Positions 8,452-16,881 are shown, counted from the first letter of the stretch. The stretch is 64,000 bases of DNA from Flavobacterium hibernum (GCF_000832125.1 NZ_JPRK01000007.1:310001-374000); one strand, 5' to 3'. The notes: generated from the sequence alone by a model not told the origin. Translations and numbers: made by a program.

Positions 8452-8838
8452 ATGAAAAGTAAAGGTTTTGAAGTAACAAATGGGCAATGGAAAATAATTC
8501 TGAATATTGGAATAATTATTTTCGCCGTTTTTCTTTTTGTGAAGTCATTTATCATGGATACAAGTAGGAGTAGATATGAGAAAGCATTGAAGAATATTCA
8601 AGAACAAAGTTTTCAAGGAATTGTAGTTGATAAAGGATTTGAAAAATTTAATCATAATGCTGCAATGATATATTTAAGCGATGAAACTAAATTTTCGCCC
8701 TTTGGTCAATTTTGGGCGAAAATTAAAATTGGAGATTCAATTGTAAAGAAAAAAGGAGAAACAATCATCACAGTTTATAGAAAAAATAAAAAAACGATAT
8801 TAGATAATAAAGAAATACTTGATTCTTGGAAAAAATAA
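8452..8838 (+). CDS. Hypothetical single-pass membrane protein
   Basis: A 128-residue protein starting at ATG 8452; an in-frame TTG three codons earlier is less likely. One membrane segment at about residues 14-32 is followed by a soluble domain of about 90 residues with beta-strand and turn patterns. The order suggests the C-terminal part is outside the cytoplasm. Not recognised. It follows the lipoprotein gene on the same strand and may share its transcript. Confidence 0.6.
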   Translation: MKSKGFEVTNGQWKIILNIGIIIFAVFLFVKSFIMDTSRSRYEKALKNIQEQSFQGIVVDKGFEKFNHNAAMIYLSDETKFSPFGQFWAKIKIGDSIVKKKGETIITVYRKNKKTILDNKEILDSWKK

Positions 8839-8861
8839 ATCCGTACTATTTTTGCGTTTTT

Positions 8862-8894
8862 ATCTTTTTCAAAGTTTAAAACTTTGAAAAAGAT
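8862..8894. repeat. 33-bp perfect palindrome (16-bp arms)
   Basis: Arms ATCTTTTTCAAAGTTT and its exact complement flank a single A. Related, less perfect hairpins (CTTTGTCAAAG with CTTTGACAAAG) occur near 10275-10305 and 44500-44530, so this is a repeat family. It lies after the small membrane protein gene and could end its transcript, though the run of T is weak. Confidence 0.65.
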
Positions 8895-8973
8895 TATCGA
8901 CCACATGTAAAATGTATCTTACAAAAAAGAAGATGTGTTTTATGGTATTAATAAATTTTTAAAGAATTTTAAA

Positions 8974-8981
8974 TATCTTTG
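8974..8981 (+). promoter_or_regulatory. -7 box immediately before the XRE gene (TATCTTTG)
   Basis: Perfect TAnnTTTG match only 4 nt before the ATG at 8986. If used, the mRNA would start at or beside the start codon, implying a leaderless transcript. Confidence 0.5.
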
Positions 8982-8985
8982 AATT

Positions 8986-9399
8986 ATGGATACAATAAAC
9001 AGACCTAGAAATATTGGCCGAAATATCAGCCGAATTAGAGAGCTTCGTGGTATGAAACAAGGAGCACTTGCTGATGCTATTGGTACAAGCCAGCAAACTA
9101 TTTCAAGCATTGAAACCAGTGAAACTGTCGAATTTGAAAAATTGGTGCAAATTGCAAAAGCACTTGGTGTGACGGTAGAAGCTATTGAAAATTTCACGGA
9201 AGAATCCGTTTTTAATTTTTTTAATAATTTTTACGATAATAGTGCAAGTAATGGTCAAGGTGCATCTGGACCTATTTTTACTTTTAATCCTTTAGATAAA
9301 GTAGTCGAACTTTACGAACGTTTGGTTCTTGCTGAAAAAGAATTGGTTAAGGCCGAAAAAGAGAAAGTTGAATATCTTGAAAAACTTTTGAAAAAATAG
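8986..9399 (+). CDS. XRE-family transcriptional regulator
   Basis: A 137-residue DNA-binding protein. Residues about 10-65 form a Cro/CI helix-turn-helix, with the recognition region GTSQQTISSIET. Residues 75-100 are a linker, and 108-137 is a heptad-like Lys/Glu coiled coil that probably drives dimerisation. It is a lone regulator with no toxin or phage gene next to it. Flavobacterial proteins of this build are common and of unknown target. The structured-RNA candidate at 9431-9537 follows directly. Confidence 0.85.
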   Translation: MDTINRPRNIGRNISRIRELRGMKQGALADAIGTSQQTISSIETSETVEFEKLVQIAKALGVTVEAIENFTEESVFNFFNNFYDNSASNGQGASGPIFTFNPLDKVVELYERLVLAEKELVKAEKEKVEYLEKLLKK

Positions 9400-9430
9400 A
9401 ACTAAAAAATATTTTAAGAGACGTGTGTTT

Positions 9431-9537
9431 GCGTTAGGGATAGGAGCGGTATCTTCCGACTTAGAAAAACAAGGCTTTTTAGCCGTAGTTTTTGTTAATC
9501 GGGAATATAGCGGATAGCCCGACCGCAGGGAACGCCC
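9431..9537 (+). ncRNA. Structured RNA candidate (conserved Bacteroidota motif, possibly Flavo-1)
   Basis: Two blocks typical of a recurring flavobacterial sequence are present: GCGTTAGGGATAGGAGCGG at the start and AGCGGATAGCCCGACC plus GGGAACGCCC at the end. GCGTT at 9431-9435 can pair with AACGC at 9531-9535, closing the whole element. AGCGG is repeated in both halves. The middle (about 9453-9509) is variable and hairpin-forming. A strong terminator follows at 9546. I recall this pattern from other flavobacterial genomes; that it equals the published Flavo-1 motif is a guess. It may be the 3' UTR of the XRE gene or an independent RNA. Confidence 0.5.
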
Positions 9538-9545
9538 AAAATATA

Positions 9546-9582
9546 AAAATCCGTTTATTCCCGAGAGTAAACGGATTTTTTG
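9546..9582 (+). terminator. Rho-independent terminator after the RNA candidate
   Basis: Stem AAATCCGTTTA with TAAACGGATTT, a 10-nt loop and a run of six T. The remaining stretch up to 9757 holds no gene that I can see. Confidence 0.85.
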
Positions 9583-9757
9583 TTTGTAATACGTGTAAGA
9601 ATTAATTTATATAAAAAATTATACTAGAAATTCATTTACTACTGAAGGCTTTTTTAAGCGTCTTAAACGCTGGATGATCTTGTTTTATATAAACTGGACT
9701 GTAAATAAATTTGGTCTTTGAAATACTTTCGTTTTTTAATTAAAATATTTAAAAACA

Positions 9758-10204
9758 ATGGATTACCAAATCAAAAAAGCAAGTATTGAAGATCTTGACC
9801 AAGCAGCAATACTTTTTAATCTTTATCGTGTTTTTTACCGTCAGGAATCTGATGTCGAAAAAGGAAAAGCATTTCTTAAGGAACGATTATTAAACAATGA
9901 ATCGGATATTTTTTTAGCAATTGTAAACGAAAAAGCTGTTGGCTTTGTACAGTTGTACAAATTATTTCATTACACAAAGTTGCAAAAACAATGGTTGTTG
10001 AGTGATCTTTTTGTGCATCCTGATTTTAGAGGCAAAGGACTTTCGGTAGCTTTAATTGACCGAAGTAAACAATGGTGTGAGGAAACAAATGCTTGTGGTT
10101 TGATGCTGGAAACTGAAAAAACAAATGATATAGGAAACAAGTTATATCCGCGTTGTGGATTTGAATATGATGGATTACACAACTATTATCATTGGTGGAA
10201 ATAA
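9758..10204 (+). CDS. GNAT-family N-acetyltransferase
   Basis: A 148-residue acetyl-CoA dependent transferase. The acetyl-CoA binding loop is read as LFVHPDFRGKGLS (R-x-x-G-x-G type) at about residues 87-99, followed by the usual helix and the C-terminal YPRCGFEYDG segment. The length is standard for the fold. It is monocistronic. Substrate unknown. Confidence 0.88.
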   Translation: MDYQIKKASIEDLDQAAILFNLYRVFYRQESDVEKGKAFLKERLLNNESDIFLAIVNEKAVGFVQLYKLFHYTKLQKQWLLSDLFVHPDFRGKGLSVALIDRSKQWCEETNACGLMLETEKTNDIGNKLYPRCGFEYDGLHNYYHWWK

Positions 10205-10206
10205 AA

Positions 10207-10248
10207 TAAAGAATGGGGAAAAAGCAATGTTTCTCCATTTCTTTTTTA
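10207..10248 (+). terminator. Imperfect hairpin terminator after the GNAT gene
   Basis: AAAGAATGGGGAAA pairs imperfectly with TTTCTCCATTTCTTT and is followed by T. A second hairpin of the CTTTGTCAAAG repeat family lies at about 10275-10305, so the region between the two convergent genes is well insulated. Confidence 0.4.
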
Positions 10249-10336
10249 ATACCATTACAATTGCTGTGTTTTCATCTTTGTCAAAGTTTTAAACCCTGAC
10301 AAAGACTACTCTACAAGTTAAACTACTAAATTCAAA

Positions 10337-11122
10337 TTAAAATAAAACTTCTTTTGTAATAATATAAAAGCCCATTACGAGTACAAACCAACCAAAAAGA
10401 GGTTTTAGTTTTGCTCCGTCGATTTTTTTAGAAAGCTGGCTTCCAATTAACATTCCTAAAAGTGCCATTGCCGAAACGCCTAATAAAAAGGTATAATTTA
10501 TGGGTATGCCAATGTATAAATCGCCTCCAAAACCTATAGAGGAATTTATAGTTATAATTAATAATGATGTACCAACGGCTTGTTTCATTGGTAAATTGGC
10601 AAAAAAGAGCAGGGCAGGAATAATTAGGAATCCTCCGCCAGCACCAAGAAATACGGTTATAATTCCAACTATAAAACCTATTATGCTTAATTGAATATAA
10701 TTGGTTTCAGTTGTTTTTACTTCGGGTTTGTTTTTTCGAATCATTGATATCGCTGCCGTAATCATCAATATAGAAAAGACGAACATAATAAGAAAGTCTT
10801 TGGAAACTGAATATGATGCTATAGAAAAGAGTGTATTGGCAATTTTTGGAAAAATTACTTCACGAATTATCAGAATCGAAATTACAGATGGAATTGCAAA
10901 ATACAAAGCCGATTTTAGTTTTAAATTTCCCATTTTGTAATGGCTGTAACTTCCAAACATGGCTGTTAATCCCACAATAAATAAGGAGTATGATGTGGCT
11001 TGCTCTGGATTGACCTTGAATAAATATACTAAAATAGGAATGGTCAATATCGAGCCGCCGCCGCCAATTAAGCCTAGTGAAATCCCGATAATGATTGAAG
11101 CAAAATAGCCTGCGTATTCCAT
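10337..11122 (-). CDS. TauE/SafE-family sulfite or sulfur-compound exporter
   Basis: A 261-residue membrane permease with about eight membrane segments. Both glycine-rich family loops are visible: GLIGGGGSIL at about residues 18-27 and VFLGAGGGFLIIPALL near 157-172. Members export sulfite, sulfoacetate or related anions. It sits just after a Crp/Fnr-type regulator gene on the same strand, with its own promoter region carrying the FNR-like site at 11168. Exporting sulfite made by the persulfide dioxygenase at 1120-2535 is a sensible role, inferred from the shared operator. Confidence 0.87.
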   Translation of the reverse strand: MEYAGYFASIIIGISLGLIGGGGSILTIPILVYLFKVNPEQATSYSLFIVGLTAMFGSYSHYKMGNLKLKSALYFAIPSVISILIIREVIFPKIANTLFSIASYSVSKDFLIMFVFSILMITAAISMIRKNKPEVKTTETNYIQLSIIGFIVGIITVFLGAGGGFLIIPALLFFANLPMKQAVGTSLLIITINSSIGFGGDLYIGIPINYTFLLGVSAMALLGMLIGSQLSKKIDGAKLKPLFGWFVLVMGFYIITKEVLF

Positions 11123-11137
11123 TGTATTTATTTTCTA

Positions 11138-11145
11138 CAAAGGTG
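11138..11145 (-). promoter_or_regulatory. Near-consensus -7 box of the TauE gene (CACCTTTG)
   Basis: Seven of eight positions cannot all be scored, but CAccTTTG differs from TAnnTTTG only at the first T. It is 16 nt before the ATG. Its centre lies 33 bp from the centre of the FNR-type site, exactly as in the persulfide dioxygenase promoter. Confidence 0.45.
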
Positions 11146-11167
11146 CTTCGTTAATTAGAAACGCACA

Positions 11168-11181
11168 GTAACATTTATCAC
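11168..11181 (-). promoter_or_regulatory. FNR-type 14-bp operator upstream of TauE
   Basis: GTAACATTTATCAC on the plus strand: half-sites GTAAC and GTGAT (inverted) with a 4-bp spacer. It differs from the persulfide dioxygenase site (GTAACATTAGTCAC) only at two positions. The gene for the likely binder, a Crp/Fnr protein, is the next gene upstream. Confidence 0.55.
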
Positions 11182-11229
11182 AGAAGATTTATTAAACACG
11201 AATTTCGCTAATTAACACGGATTTTTTTG

Positions 11230-11290
11230 GCTATCACATCGAGCGGAGTCGAGATGCTTTGTGGGTTCTCGACTCCGCTCGAACTGACAT
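11230..11290. repeat. Palindromic intergenic repeat
   Basis: Inverted arms CGAGCGGAGTCGAGA and TCTCGACTCCGCTCGA surround a short spacer, forming a strong hairpin between the regulator gene and the TauE gene. It probably ends the upstream transcript in addition to being a mobile-type repeat. Confidence 0.65.
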
Positions 11291-11342
11291 TAGTTCATGA
11301 ACAATAAATTTGTCTAATCCTTCAAATCTGTGGCTGAAAAAA

Positions 11343-11969
11343 CTATTTTAAAAGCTCGATTTGATTTCGGTTGAGTTTGACTAAACCTCTTTGTTCCATT
11401 TTTTTGAGTAATCTTGAAACGACTTCTCGTGAAGTATTTAATTCGGATGCGATTTCTTGGTGCGATAAATTTACTTCCTGACATCCACAGGTATCAGAAT
11501 GGCGTTTTAAGTAAAATTCCAAACGTTCGTCCATTGAGCGGAAAGCAATATTGTCGACAACTTCCAGAACTTCTTCAAAACGGCTTCTATAAGTATCGAT
11601 TACAAATTCGTACCAGGTTCTGTGTTCCATCATCCATTTGTCCATCATTTGTAGCGGAATCATCATAACAGTTACATCTTCGACTACTTTTGCCATAATC
11701 TGACTTTTTTCGCTTTTGGCAGTACAAATCATCGAAATAGCGCAGGCTTGTCCTGGTTGTAAATAATACATTAAAAACTCGCCACCGTCTTCTCCTTCGC
11801 GGTAAATTTTAATTTTTCCTTTGGTAATCAAAACAGTATTTTTGATGTATTGTCCGGTTCGCATTAATATTGTTCCGGTTTCAAAATCTTGCAAGCTTCC
11901 GTTTTCTTCTATTGTAGAAATAAGTTCGTTGGAGAAATTTGGAAAAATATTTTTTAATGAATTTTGCAT
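11343..11969 (-). CDS. Crp/Fnr-family transcriptional regulator
   Basis: A 208-residue regulator: cNMP-type beta-barrel at about residues 15-105, dimer helix 120-145, and winged helix at the C-terminus. The recognition helix reads TSREVVSRLLKKM (179-191), so R181, E182, S185 and R186 line up with both CRP (R-E-x-x-x-R) and FNR (E-x-x-S-R) contacts, which suits GTGA-like half-sites. The N-terminal Fe-S cysteines of FNR are absent. Cysteines are instead at 76 and 82 (beta-barrel) and 161 and 163 (before the wing), so thiol or persulfide sensing is possible but unproven. Neighbours are TauE and rhodanese genes. Predicted target sites are at 2592, 11168 and perhaps 3506. Confidence 0.92.
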   Translation of the reverse strand: MQNSLKNIFPNFSNELISTIEENGSLQDFETGTILMRTGQYIKNTVLITKGKIKIYREGEDGGEFLMYYLQPGQACAISMICTAKSEKSQIMAKVVEDVTVMMIPLQMMDKWMMEHRTWYEFVIDTYRSRFEEVLEVVDNIAFRSMDERLEFYLKRHSDTCGCQEVNLSHQEIASELNTSREVVSRLLKKMEQRGLVKLNRNQIELLK

Positions 11970-12659
11970 TGTTAATAGGTGGGATTTTATAGCCCACGGA
12001 TTTTACGGTTTGAACTGGTTTGCACAGGTTTTTTTGCCACGACCCGAGCGATAGCGAACAGGCGAAGCAATTTCACGAATTAATTTGTGATAAATAATTC
12101 TTTTTTAACACATAGAGACATAGCTTTTTGTTGCTCAAAAAAAGACGTTTCACTTTATCTTAAATCATATAGCTATGTATAAATAATGTGTTATTTTATT
12201 TTGCTCTAAACTTAGAAAATAAACCTATGTTTCTATGTGTTTAAATTTTATTTTTTTCGTCACAATTTTCACGAATCAACACGATTTAATTTATGAAAAT
12301 TAGTGCAATTCGTGGCGACCAATTTTAATCGTTTTAATCGTTTTAATCTTTGGTGAAAAAAATATTCGTGTCGTTTAGTTTTATCAAAATAATATTAAAA
12401 CTTATAATTTGTTACAAAGATAGTAGATTGTTGTGGTATAAATTGTGAGAAAACTATATTTAAGATGCATTTTATGCAAATGAAAAAATCCTATTTTCTA
12501 TCGAGTTTATAGAGTATATTTTTAAAAATAGTAAGTAAATTTGTCTTTCACTGATTATAATACTTTCTCTAAAACGTTTTCTGAGAATAATAATCGAAAT
12601 CGCATTTGGCACGTTTTTAATTAATAGAAACGTCGTAATTTTACAAAAACACATTTATT
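11970..12659. other. Gene-free gap of repeats between the regulator and rhodanese genes
   Basis: No gene is supported. Contents in order: a partly palindromic stretch with GGTTTGAACTGGTTTGCACAGG at 12008, the 136-bp ACATAG element at 12107-12242, an inverted pair CACGAATCAACACG and GCAATTCGTGG at 12270-12318, three tandem TTTTAATCG units at 12325-12351, and a TATCTTTG box on the minus strand at 12415-12422 that could be a distant promoter for the regulator gene. Confidence 0.5.
12107..12242. repeat. ACATAG interspersed repeat, copy 1
   Basis: 136 bp with inverted ends AACACATAGAGACATAG and CTATGTTTCTATGTGTTT. Inside lie GACGTTTCACTT and a second CTATGT-type block. Full-length relatives are at 57671-57808 and 61357-61487, and a short one at 56338-56388. 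Confidence 0.75.
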
Positions 12660-12971
12660 ATGAATTTATCACAAGAAGATTGGGTTGCGCAATTAGCTGC
12701 TGACGAGAATGCAGTTATACTTGACGTAAGAACTGAAGACGAATTTAATGACGGTTATATCGAGAATGCCTTAAATATCGATATTAACAAAGGTCAGGGT
12801 TTTATTTATGAAATCGAAGAATTAGATAAAAACAAAAATTATTATGTGTATTGCCGTTCTGGAGCCAGAAGTGCGAAAGCATGCCAAATTATGAATGAAT
12901 TAGGTATCGAAAATGCCTATAATTTACTTGGCGGAATTCTGGATTGGGAAGGTGAAACTGTGAATCCATAA
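12660..12971 (+). CDS. Single-domain rhodanese sulfurtransferase
   Basis: A 103-residue cytosolic sulfur carrier or transferase. The rhodanese fold is complete: ILDVRTEDEF at 20-29, the active loop CRSGARS with catalytic C65, and the closing motif NLLGGILDWEG. Short rhodaneses like this usually accept or deliver persulfide sulfur. Divergent from the Crp/Fnr gene. No FNR-type site was found right upstream, so shared control with the sulfur genes is only suggested by position. A hairpin terminator follows. Confidence 0.92.
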   Translation: MNLSQEDWVAQLAADENAVILDVRTEDEFNDGYIENALNIDINKGQGFIYEIEELDKNKNYYVYCRSGARSAKACQIMNELGIENAYNLLGGILDWEGETVNP

Positions 12972-12980
12972 AAAAAGTAA

Positions 12981-13010
12981 AAAAGAGGCACAAAAAGCCT
13001 CTTTTTTCTT
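12981..13010 (+). terminator. Rho-independent terminator after the rhodanese gene
   Basis: Perfect 9-bp stem AAAAGAGGC with GCCTCTTTT, a 7-nt loop and a T run. Confidence 0.88.
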
Positions 13011-13049
13011 TAATGCGCTATTAAATAACCAAATAAAAATAACCAGATT

Positions 13050-14630
13050 ATGAGTTTAATACCCGAAGAATTTCAAATTAAAACCCTTATCAATCAAGAC
13101 ACTTATCTTGTAAATGGAGAATTAAAACATTGGGCAGGACAAACTACGCCTGTGTTTTCGACAATTTCGTCTACAGAGAAATATACACCAACATTATTAG
13201 GATCGATTCCGTTTATGGGAGAAAAAGAAGCGCACGAAGTTGTCGACGCTGCTTGTGCTGCCTATGATATGGGACAAGGTTTATGGCCAACTATGAAAGT
13301 AGCTGATCGTATAAAATGTATGGAGAATTTCGTGAAGCAAATGAAAGAAACTCGCGAAGAAGTGGTTAAACTTTTGATGTGGGAAATTGGAAAATCGTTG
13401 GGAGATTCTCAAAAAGAATTTGATAGAACTGTCGAATATATATATGACACCATTACCAGCTACAAGGAATTAAACGGACGTAGTTCACATTTTGAAAAAG
13501 TACAAGGTGTAAATGCTATGATTCGTCGTGGTCCTTTAGGAGTTGTTCTGTGTCTAGGGCCTTACAATTATCCTCTAAACGAAACATTTTCATTATTAAT
13601 TCCGGCTTTGATTATGGGGAACGCCGTAATCTTTAAACCTGCCAAACATGGTGTTTTATGTATTTCGCCATTGTTGGAAGCGTTTAGAAGTAGTTTCCCA
13701 AAAGGAGTAATTAATATCGTTTATGGACGTGGTCGTGAAGTAGCTTCGCCAATTATGAAATCCGGAAAAATTGATGTTTTGGCATTAATTGGAAACAGTA
13801 AATCGGCGATTGCTTTACAAGATCAGCATCCAAATAAAAACAGATTGCGTTTGATTTTAGGTCTTGAAGCCAAAAATCCAGCGATTATTTTGCCAGACGC
13901 CGATTTAGATTTGACTATTCAGGAATGTATTGCAGGAACTTTATCGTTTAATGGACAACGTTGTACGGCTTTAAAAGTATTGTATGTGCATGAATCTATT
14001 ATAGAAGAATTTAATAAACGTTTTGCCGAAAAAGTTGATGAATTAGCGTTTGGAAATCCTTGGGAAAAAGGAGTTTCGTTAACGCCGCTTCCAGAATCAG
14101 ATAAGCCACATTATATTCAGGGATTAATTGATGACGCTAAACACAAAGGTGCAAAAATCTTGAATGAAAAAGGTGGAAAACATACCGATAACTTTATTTT
14201 TCCAGCAGTTTTATATCCGGTAAATAAAGAAATGCGTGTATATCATGAAGAGCAATTTGGACCCGTTATTCCGGTAATTGCTTTTAAGGATATCAAAGAA
14301 CCACTAAACGATATGGCCGAATCAAACTACGGACAACAAGTAAGTTTATTTGGTAAAGACATTAAAACTTTGGCACCACTTATCGATGCTTTGGTAAATT
14401 TAGTTTGCAGAGTAAACCTCAACAGTTCTTGCCAAAGAGGTCCGGATGCTTTTCCGTTTACAGGTCGTAAAGATTCTGCTGTAGGTACTTTAAGTATTCC
14501 AGATGCTTTGCGTTCATTCTCAATTCGTACGTTCGTAGCCTCAAAAGATATCGCTTATAACAATGAAATTTTGCAGGAATTGCTAAACAGCAAGGAATCG
14601 AATTTTATTAACACCGATTATATTTTGTAG
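13050..14630 (+). CDS. gapN: NADP-dependent non-phosphorylating glyceraldehyde-3-phosphate dehydrogenase (ALDH family)
   Basis: A 526-residue aldehyde dehydrogenase that most resembles GapN, which oxidises glyceraldehyde-3-phosphate to 3-phosphoglycerate and makes NADPH without ATP. Catalytic residues are present: N173 in GPYNYP, E273 in GLEAKNP, and nucleophile C305 in [10 protein letters not shown], the last motif being characteristic of GapN. The segment [14 protein letters not shown] near residue 455 also fits the phosphate-binding region of this group. It is monocistronic, 78 nt after the rhodanese gene and behind a terminator. Other semialdehyde substrates cannot be excluded. Confidence 0.85.
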   Translation: MSLIPEEFQIKTLINQDTYLVNGELKHWAGQTTPVFSTISSTEKYTPTLLGSIPFMGEKEAHEVVDAACAAYDMGQGLWPTMKVADRIKCMENFVKQMKETREEVVKLLMWEIGKSLGDSQKEFDRTVEYIYDTITSYKELNGRSSHFEKVQGVNAMIRRGPLGVVLCLGPYNYPLNETFSLLIPALIMGNAVIFKPAKHGVLCISPLLEAFRSSFPKGVINIVYGRGREVASPIMKSGKIDVLALIGNSKSAIALQDQHPNKNRLRLILGLEAKNPAIILPDADLDLTIQECIAGTLSFNGQRCTALKVLYVHESIIEEFNKRFAEKVDELAFGNPWEKGVSLTPLPESDKPHYIQGLIDDAKHKGAKILNEKGGKHTDNFIFPAVLYPVNKEMRVYHEEQFGPVIPVIAFKDIKEPLNDMAESNYGQQVSLFGKDIKTLAPLIDALVNLVCRVNLNSSCQRGPDAFPFTGRKDSAVGTLSIPDALRSFSIRTFVASKDIAYNNEILQELLNSKESNFINTDYIL

Positions 14631-15002
14631 TTATCAAGGTTATATATTAATTGTAGATACCGTCTTTTTCTTTTTAGAATTAGGCGGTTTTTATTTTTAG
14701 AGTTGCTAAGTTGGTGAGATTTTGAGTTACTAAGGTTTTTTACGATCTTCTTTTTTTGTCATCTCGATTTCTATAACAAAAACAAATCTTTTATTCTTTT
14801 CAACGGATTTTAATCCGTCAGATGGTTCGACAATTAGAGAAAAGCGACGTTTTTTTTTATTTATTAAACTCATAGAAAACTATTAAAATTTTTTACTTTC
14901 TTACTATGCCAGATTATTTTTTAAAAAGAAATGTAACTTTAAGTTAAAAAAATCCACTAATATTATAACCTTAATTTAATCATTAAAAAATATAATGACT
15001 TT
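14631..15002. other. Intergenic gap with a repeat palindrome
   Basis: No gene seen. A weak terminator-like pair ACCG and CGGTTTTT brackets 14659-14695. A perfect palindrome ACGGATTTTAATCCGT is at 14803-14818, of the type often scattered in flavobacteria. Confidence 0.5.
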
Positions 15003-16874
15003 ATGAAAAAAAAGACATTTCAATTTGTACTTGTTGCTTTTGTGTTTTTGGCTCAAACCAGTTTTGCACAAGAACTTTATATGCCAAGAAACATAAAAGA
15101 CGCTTATGCTAAAGGTACGCGTTCGATGGACGGAAAACCAGGTAAAAACTATTGGCAAAATCATGGAAAATATGCCATGGAAATTACTGTAGATCCAAAA
15201 ACAAAACTTGTAAGCGGAACAGAAACTATTGTTTATGAAAATAATAGTAACGAGACTTTAAAAGATTTAGTAATTAGATTTGTAAATAATTTGCACAAAC
15301 CTTCAGCTCCCAGAAGTGGGAATGTTAGTCCGGACTTTTTGAGTGAAGGCTTAACTATTACTTCTTTGAAAATTGGTGATGATATTTATAAAGAAGATGC
15401 TAAAAGCTGGGGAACTGTTGGGAACGTAAAACTGAATAAGCCAATACTTCCGCATACAAAAGTTTCAATTGCTATAGATTGGAATTATCCATTGTCTAAA
15501 GAGAGTGGAAGAGAAGGGCAAATAGACGAAACTACTTTTTTTGTGGCTTACAGTTATCCGCGTGTAAGTGTTTACGATGATTACAACGCATGGGACAGGC
15601 TGCCGCATACAGATCGTCAGGAGTTTTACAATGATTTTAATGATTATACCTTTTCTGTAAAAGCACCTAAAAATTATGTTGTTTACGCAACAGGAGATTT
15701 TTTAAATCCCGATGAGGTTTTGCAACCCGAGTTTTCGGCTCGTTTGAAAAAATCGTATCTAACAGATGAAATTTTACATGTTGCAAACGAGCAAGAATTG
15801 AAAAACGGATTAGTAACAAAACAAAATGACTGGAATATTTGGAAATTTGAAGCCAATAATATTTCAGATGTTTGTTTTGGTTTAAGCGATCATTATTTAT
15901 GGGATGCAAGCAGTGTATTAGTAGATAAAAAAACAAATCGTCGCGCAAGTGTTCAGGCGGCATATGATATTAAAGCAACCGATTTTGTAAATTCGGTAAA
16001 AAACAATCAATATGCTTTAGATTATTTTTCTAACAAGTGGCCAGGAGTTCCATATCCGTTTTCTAAAATGACCGCTTTTCAGGGTTTTGCAGACATGGAA
16101 TATCCAATGATGTGTAATGACTCACAAATGGGAGATCCTATTTTTGCTCAACTAGTTCAAGATCATGAAGTCGCACATACTTATTTTCCTTTTTATATGG
16201 GAATCAACGAAACGCGTTATGCCTTTATGGATGAAGGATGGGCAACTACTTTTGAATATTTAATTGGAATTGCAGAACACGGTAAAGAATCCGCAGATAA
16301 ATTCTACAAAGAGTTTAGAGTTAAAAAATATATTACAGATACCTCAACAGAAGAAGATCAGCCCATAATCTCAATGTCTACCCAAGTTTCGGCAGCCGGA
16401 TATGGAAATAATTCATACGGAAAAGCCTCTCTTTCTTACTTAGCATTAAAAGACATGCTTGGCGATGATTTGTTCAAAAAGTCTCTTCATGCTTACATGG
16501 ATAATTGGAATGGGAAACATCCTATTCCGTGGGATTATTTTAATTCTATCAATACTGCTTCTGGGAAAAATTTAAATTGGTTCTTTAATAATTGGTTCTT
16601 TACCAATAATTATATTGACATTGCAGTAAAGAATGTTTCGAAGAATATAATTTTTGTACAAAATGTGGGAGGTTTTGCTATTCCGTTTGATGTAATTGTA
16701 ACCTATTCTGATAATACGACTGAAACTTTGCATCAAACACCAGCAGTTTGGGAAACCAATCAAAAACATATTAGAATTGCAGTAAAAAGTAAAAAACAAG
16801 TTAAACAAGTAATTCTTGATGGAGGCATTTTTATGGATGCAACACCAAGCGACAATACTTTGACAATACAATAA
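15003..16874 (+). CDS. Secreted M1-family zinc aminopeptidase
   Basis: A 623-residue exported metallopeptidase. A signal peptide (1-22, ending SFAQ) precedes an N-terminal beta domain (about 55-300). The zinc site is complete: H388-E389-V390-A391-H392, then E411 eighteen residues later. Before it lies GFADMEYPMM (361-370), the counterpart of the GAMEN exopeptidase motif. The last about 80 residues form a beta domain; no T9SS sorting tail is evident. It likely trims peptides in the periplasm. The ACT-domain gene follows 7 nt later, so they are probably co-transcribed. Confidence 0.93.
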   Translation: MKKKTFQFVLVAFVFLAQTSFAQELYMPRNIKDAYAKGTRSMDGKPGKNYWQNHGKYAMEITVDPKTKLVSGTETIVYENNSNETLKDLVIRFVNNLHKPSAPRSGNVSPDFLSEGLTITSLKIGDDIYKEDAKSWGTVGNVKLNKPILPHTKVSIAIDWNYPLSKESGREGQIDETTFFVAYSYPRVSVYDDYNAWDRLPHTDRQEFYNDFNDYTFSVKAPKNYVVYATGDFLNPDEVLQPEFSARLKKSYLTDEILHVANEQELKNGLVTKQNDWNIWKFEANNISDVCFGLSDHYLWDASSVLVDKKTNRRASVQAAYDIKATDFVNSVKNNQYALDYFSNKWPGVPYPFSKMTAFQGFADMEYPMMCNDSQMGDPIFAQLVQDHEVAHTYFPFYMGINETRYAFMDEGWATTFEYLIGIAEHGKESADKFYKEFRVKKYITDTSTEEDQPIISMSTQVSAAGYGNNSYGKASLSYLALKDMLGDDLFKKSLHAYMDNWNGKHPIPWDYFNSINTASGKNLNWFFNNWFFTNNYIDIAVKNVSKNIIFVQNVGGFAIPFDVIVTYSDNTTETLHQTPAVWETNQKHIRIAVKSKKQVKQVILDGGIFMDATPSDNTLTIQ

Positions 16875-16881
16875 AGCATAT

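Noticed and set aside
12325-12351. Three tandem TTTTAATCG units as a possible iteron or CRISPR-like array
   Set aside because: Units are only 9 bp with no spacers and no replication or cas genes near; likely slippage.
12415-12458. FNR-like site and TATCTTTG box as an autoregulated promoter of the Crp/Fnr gene
   Set aside because: The box is good and a GTGAG half-site lies at the right distance, but the second half-site does not match and the leader would exceed 440 nt.
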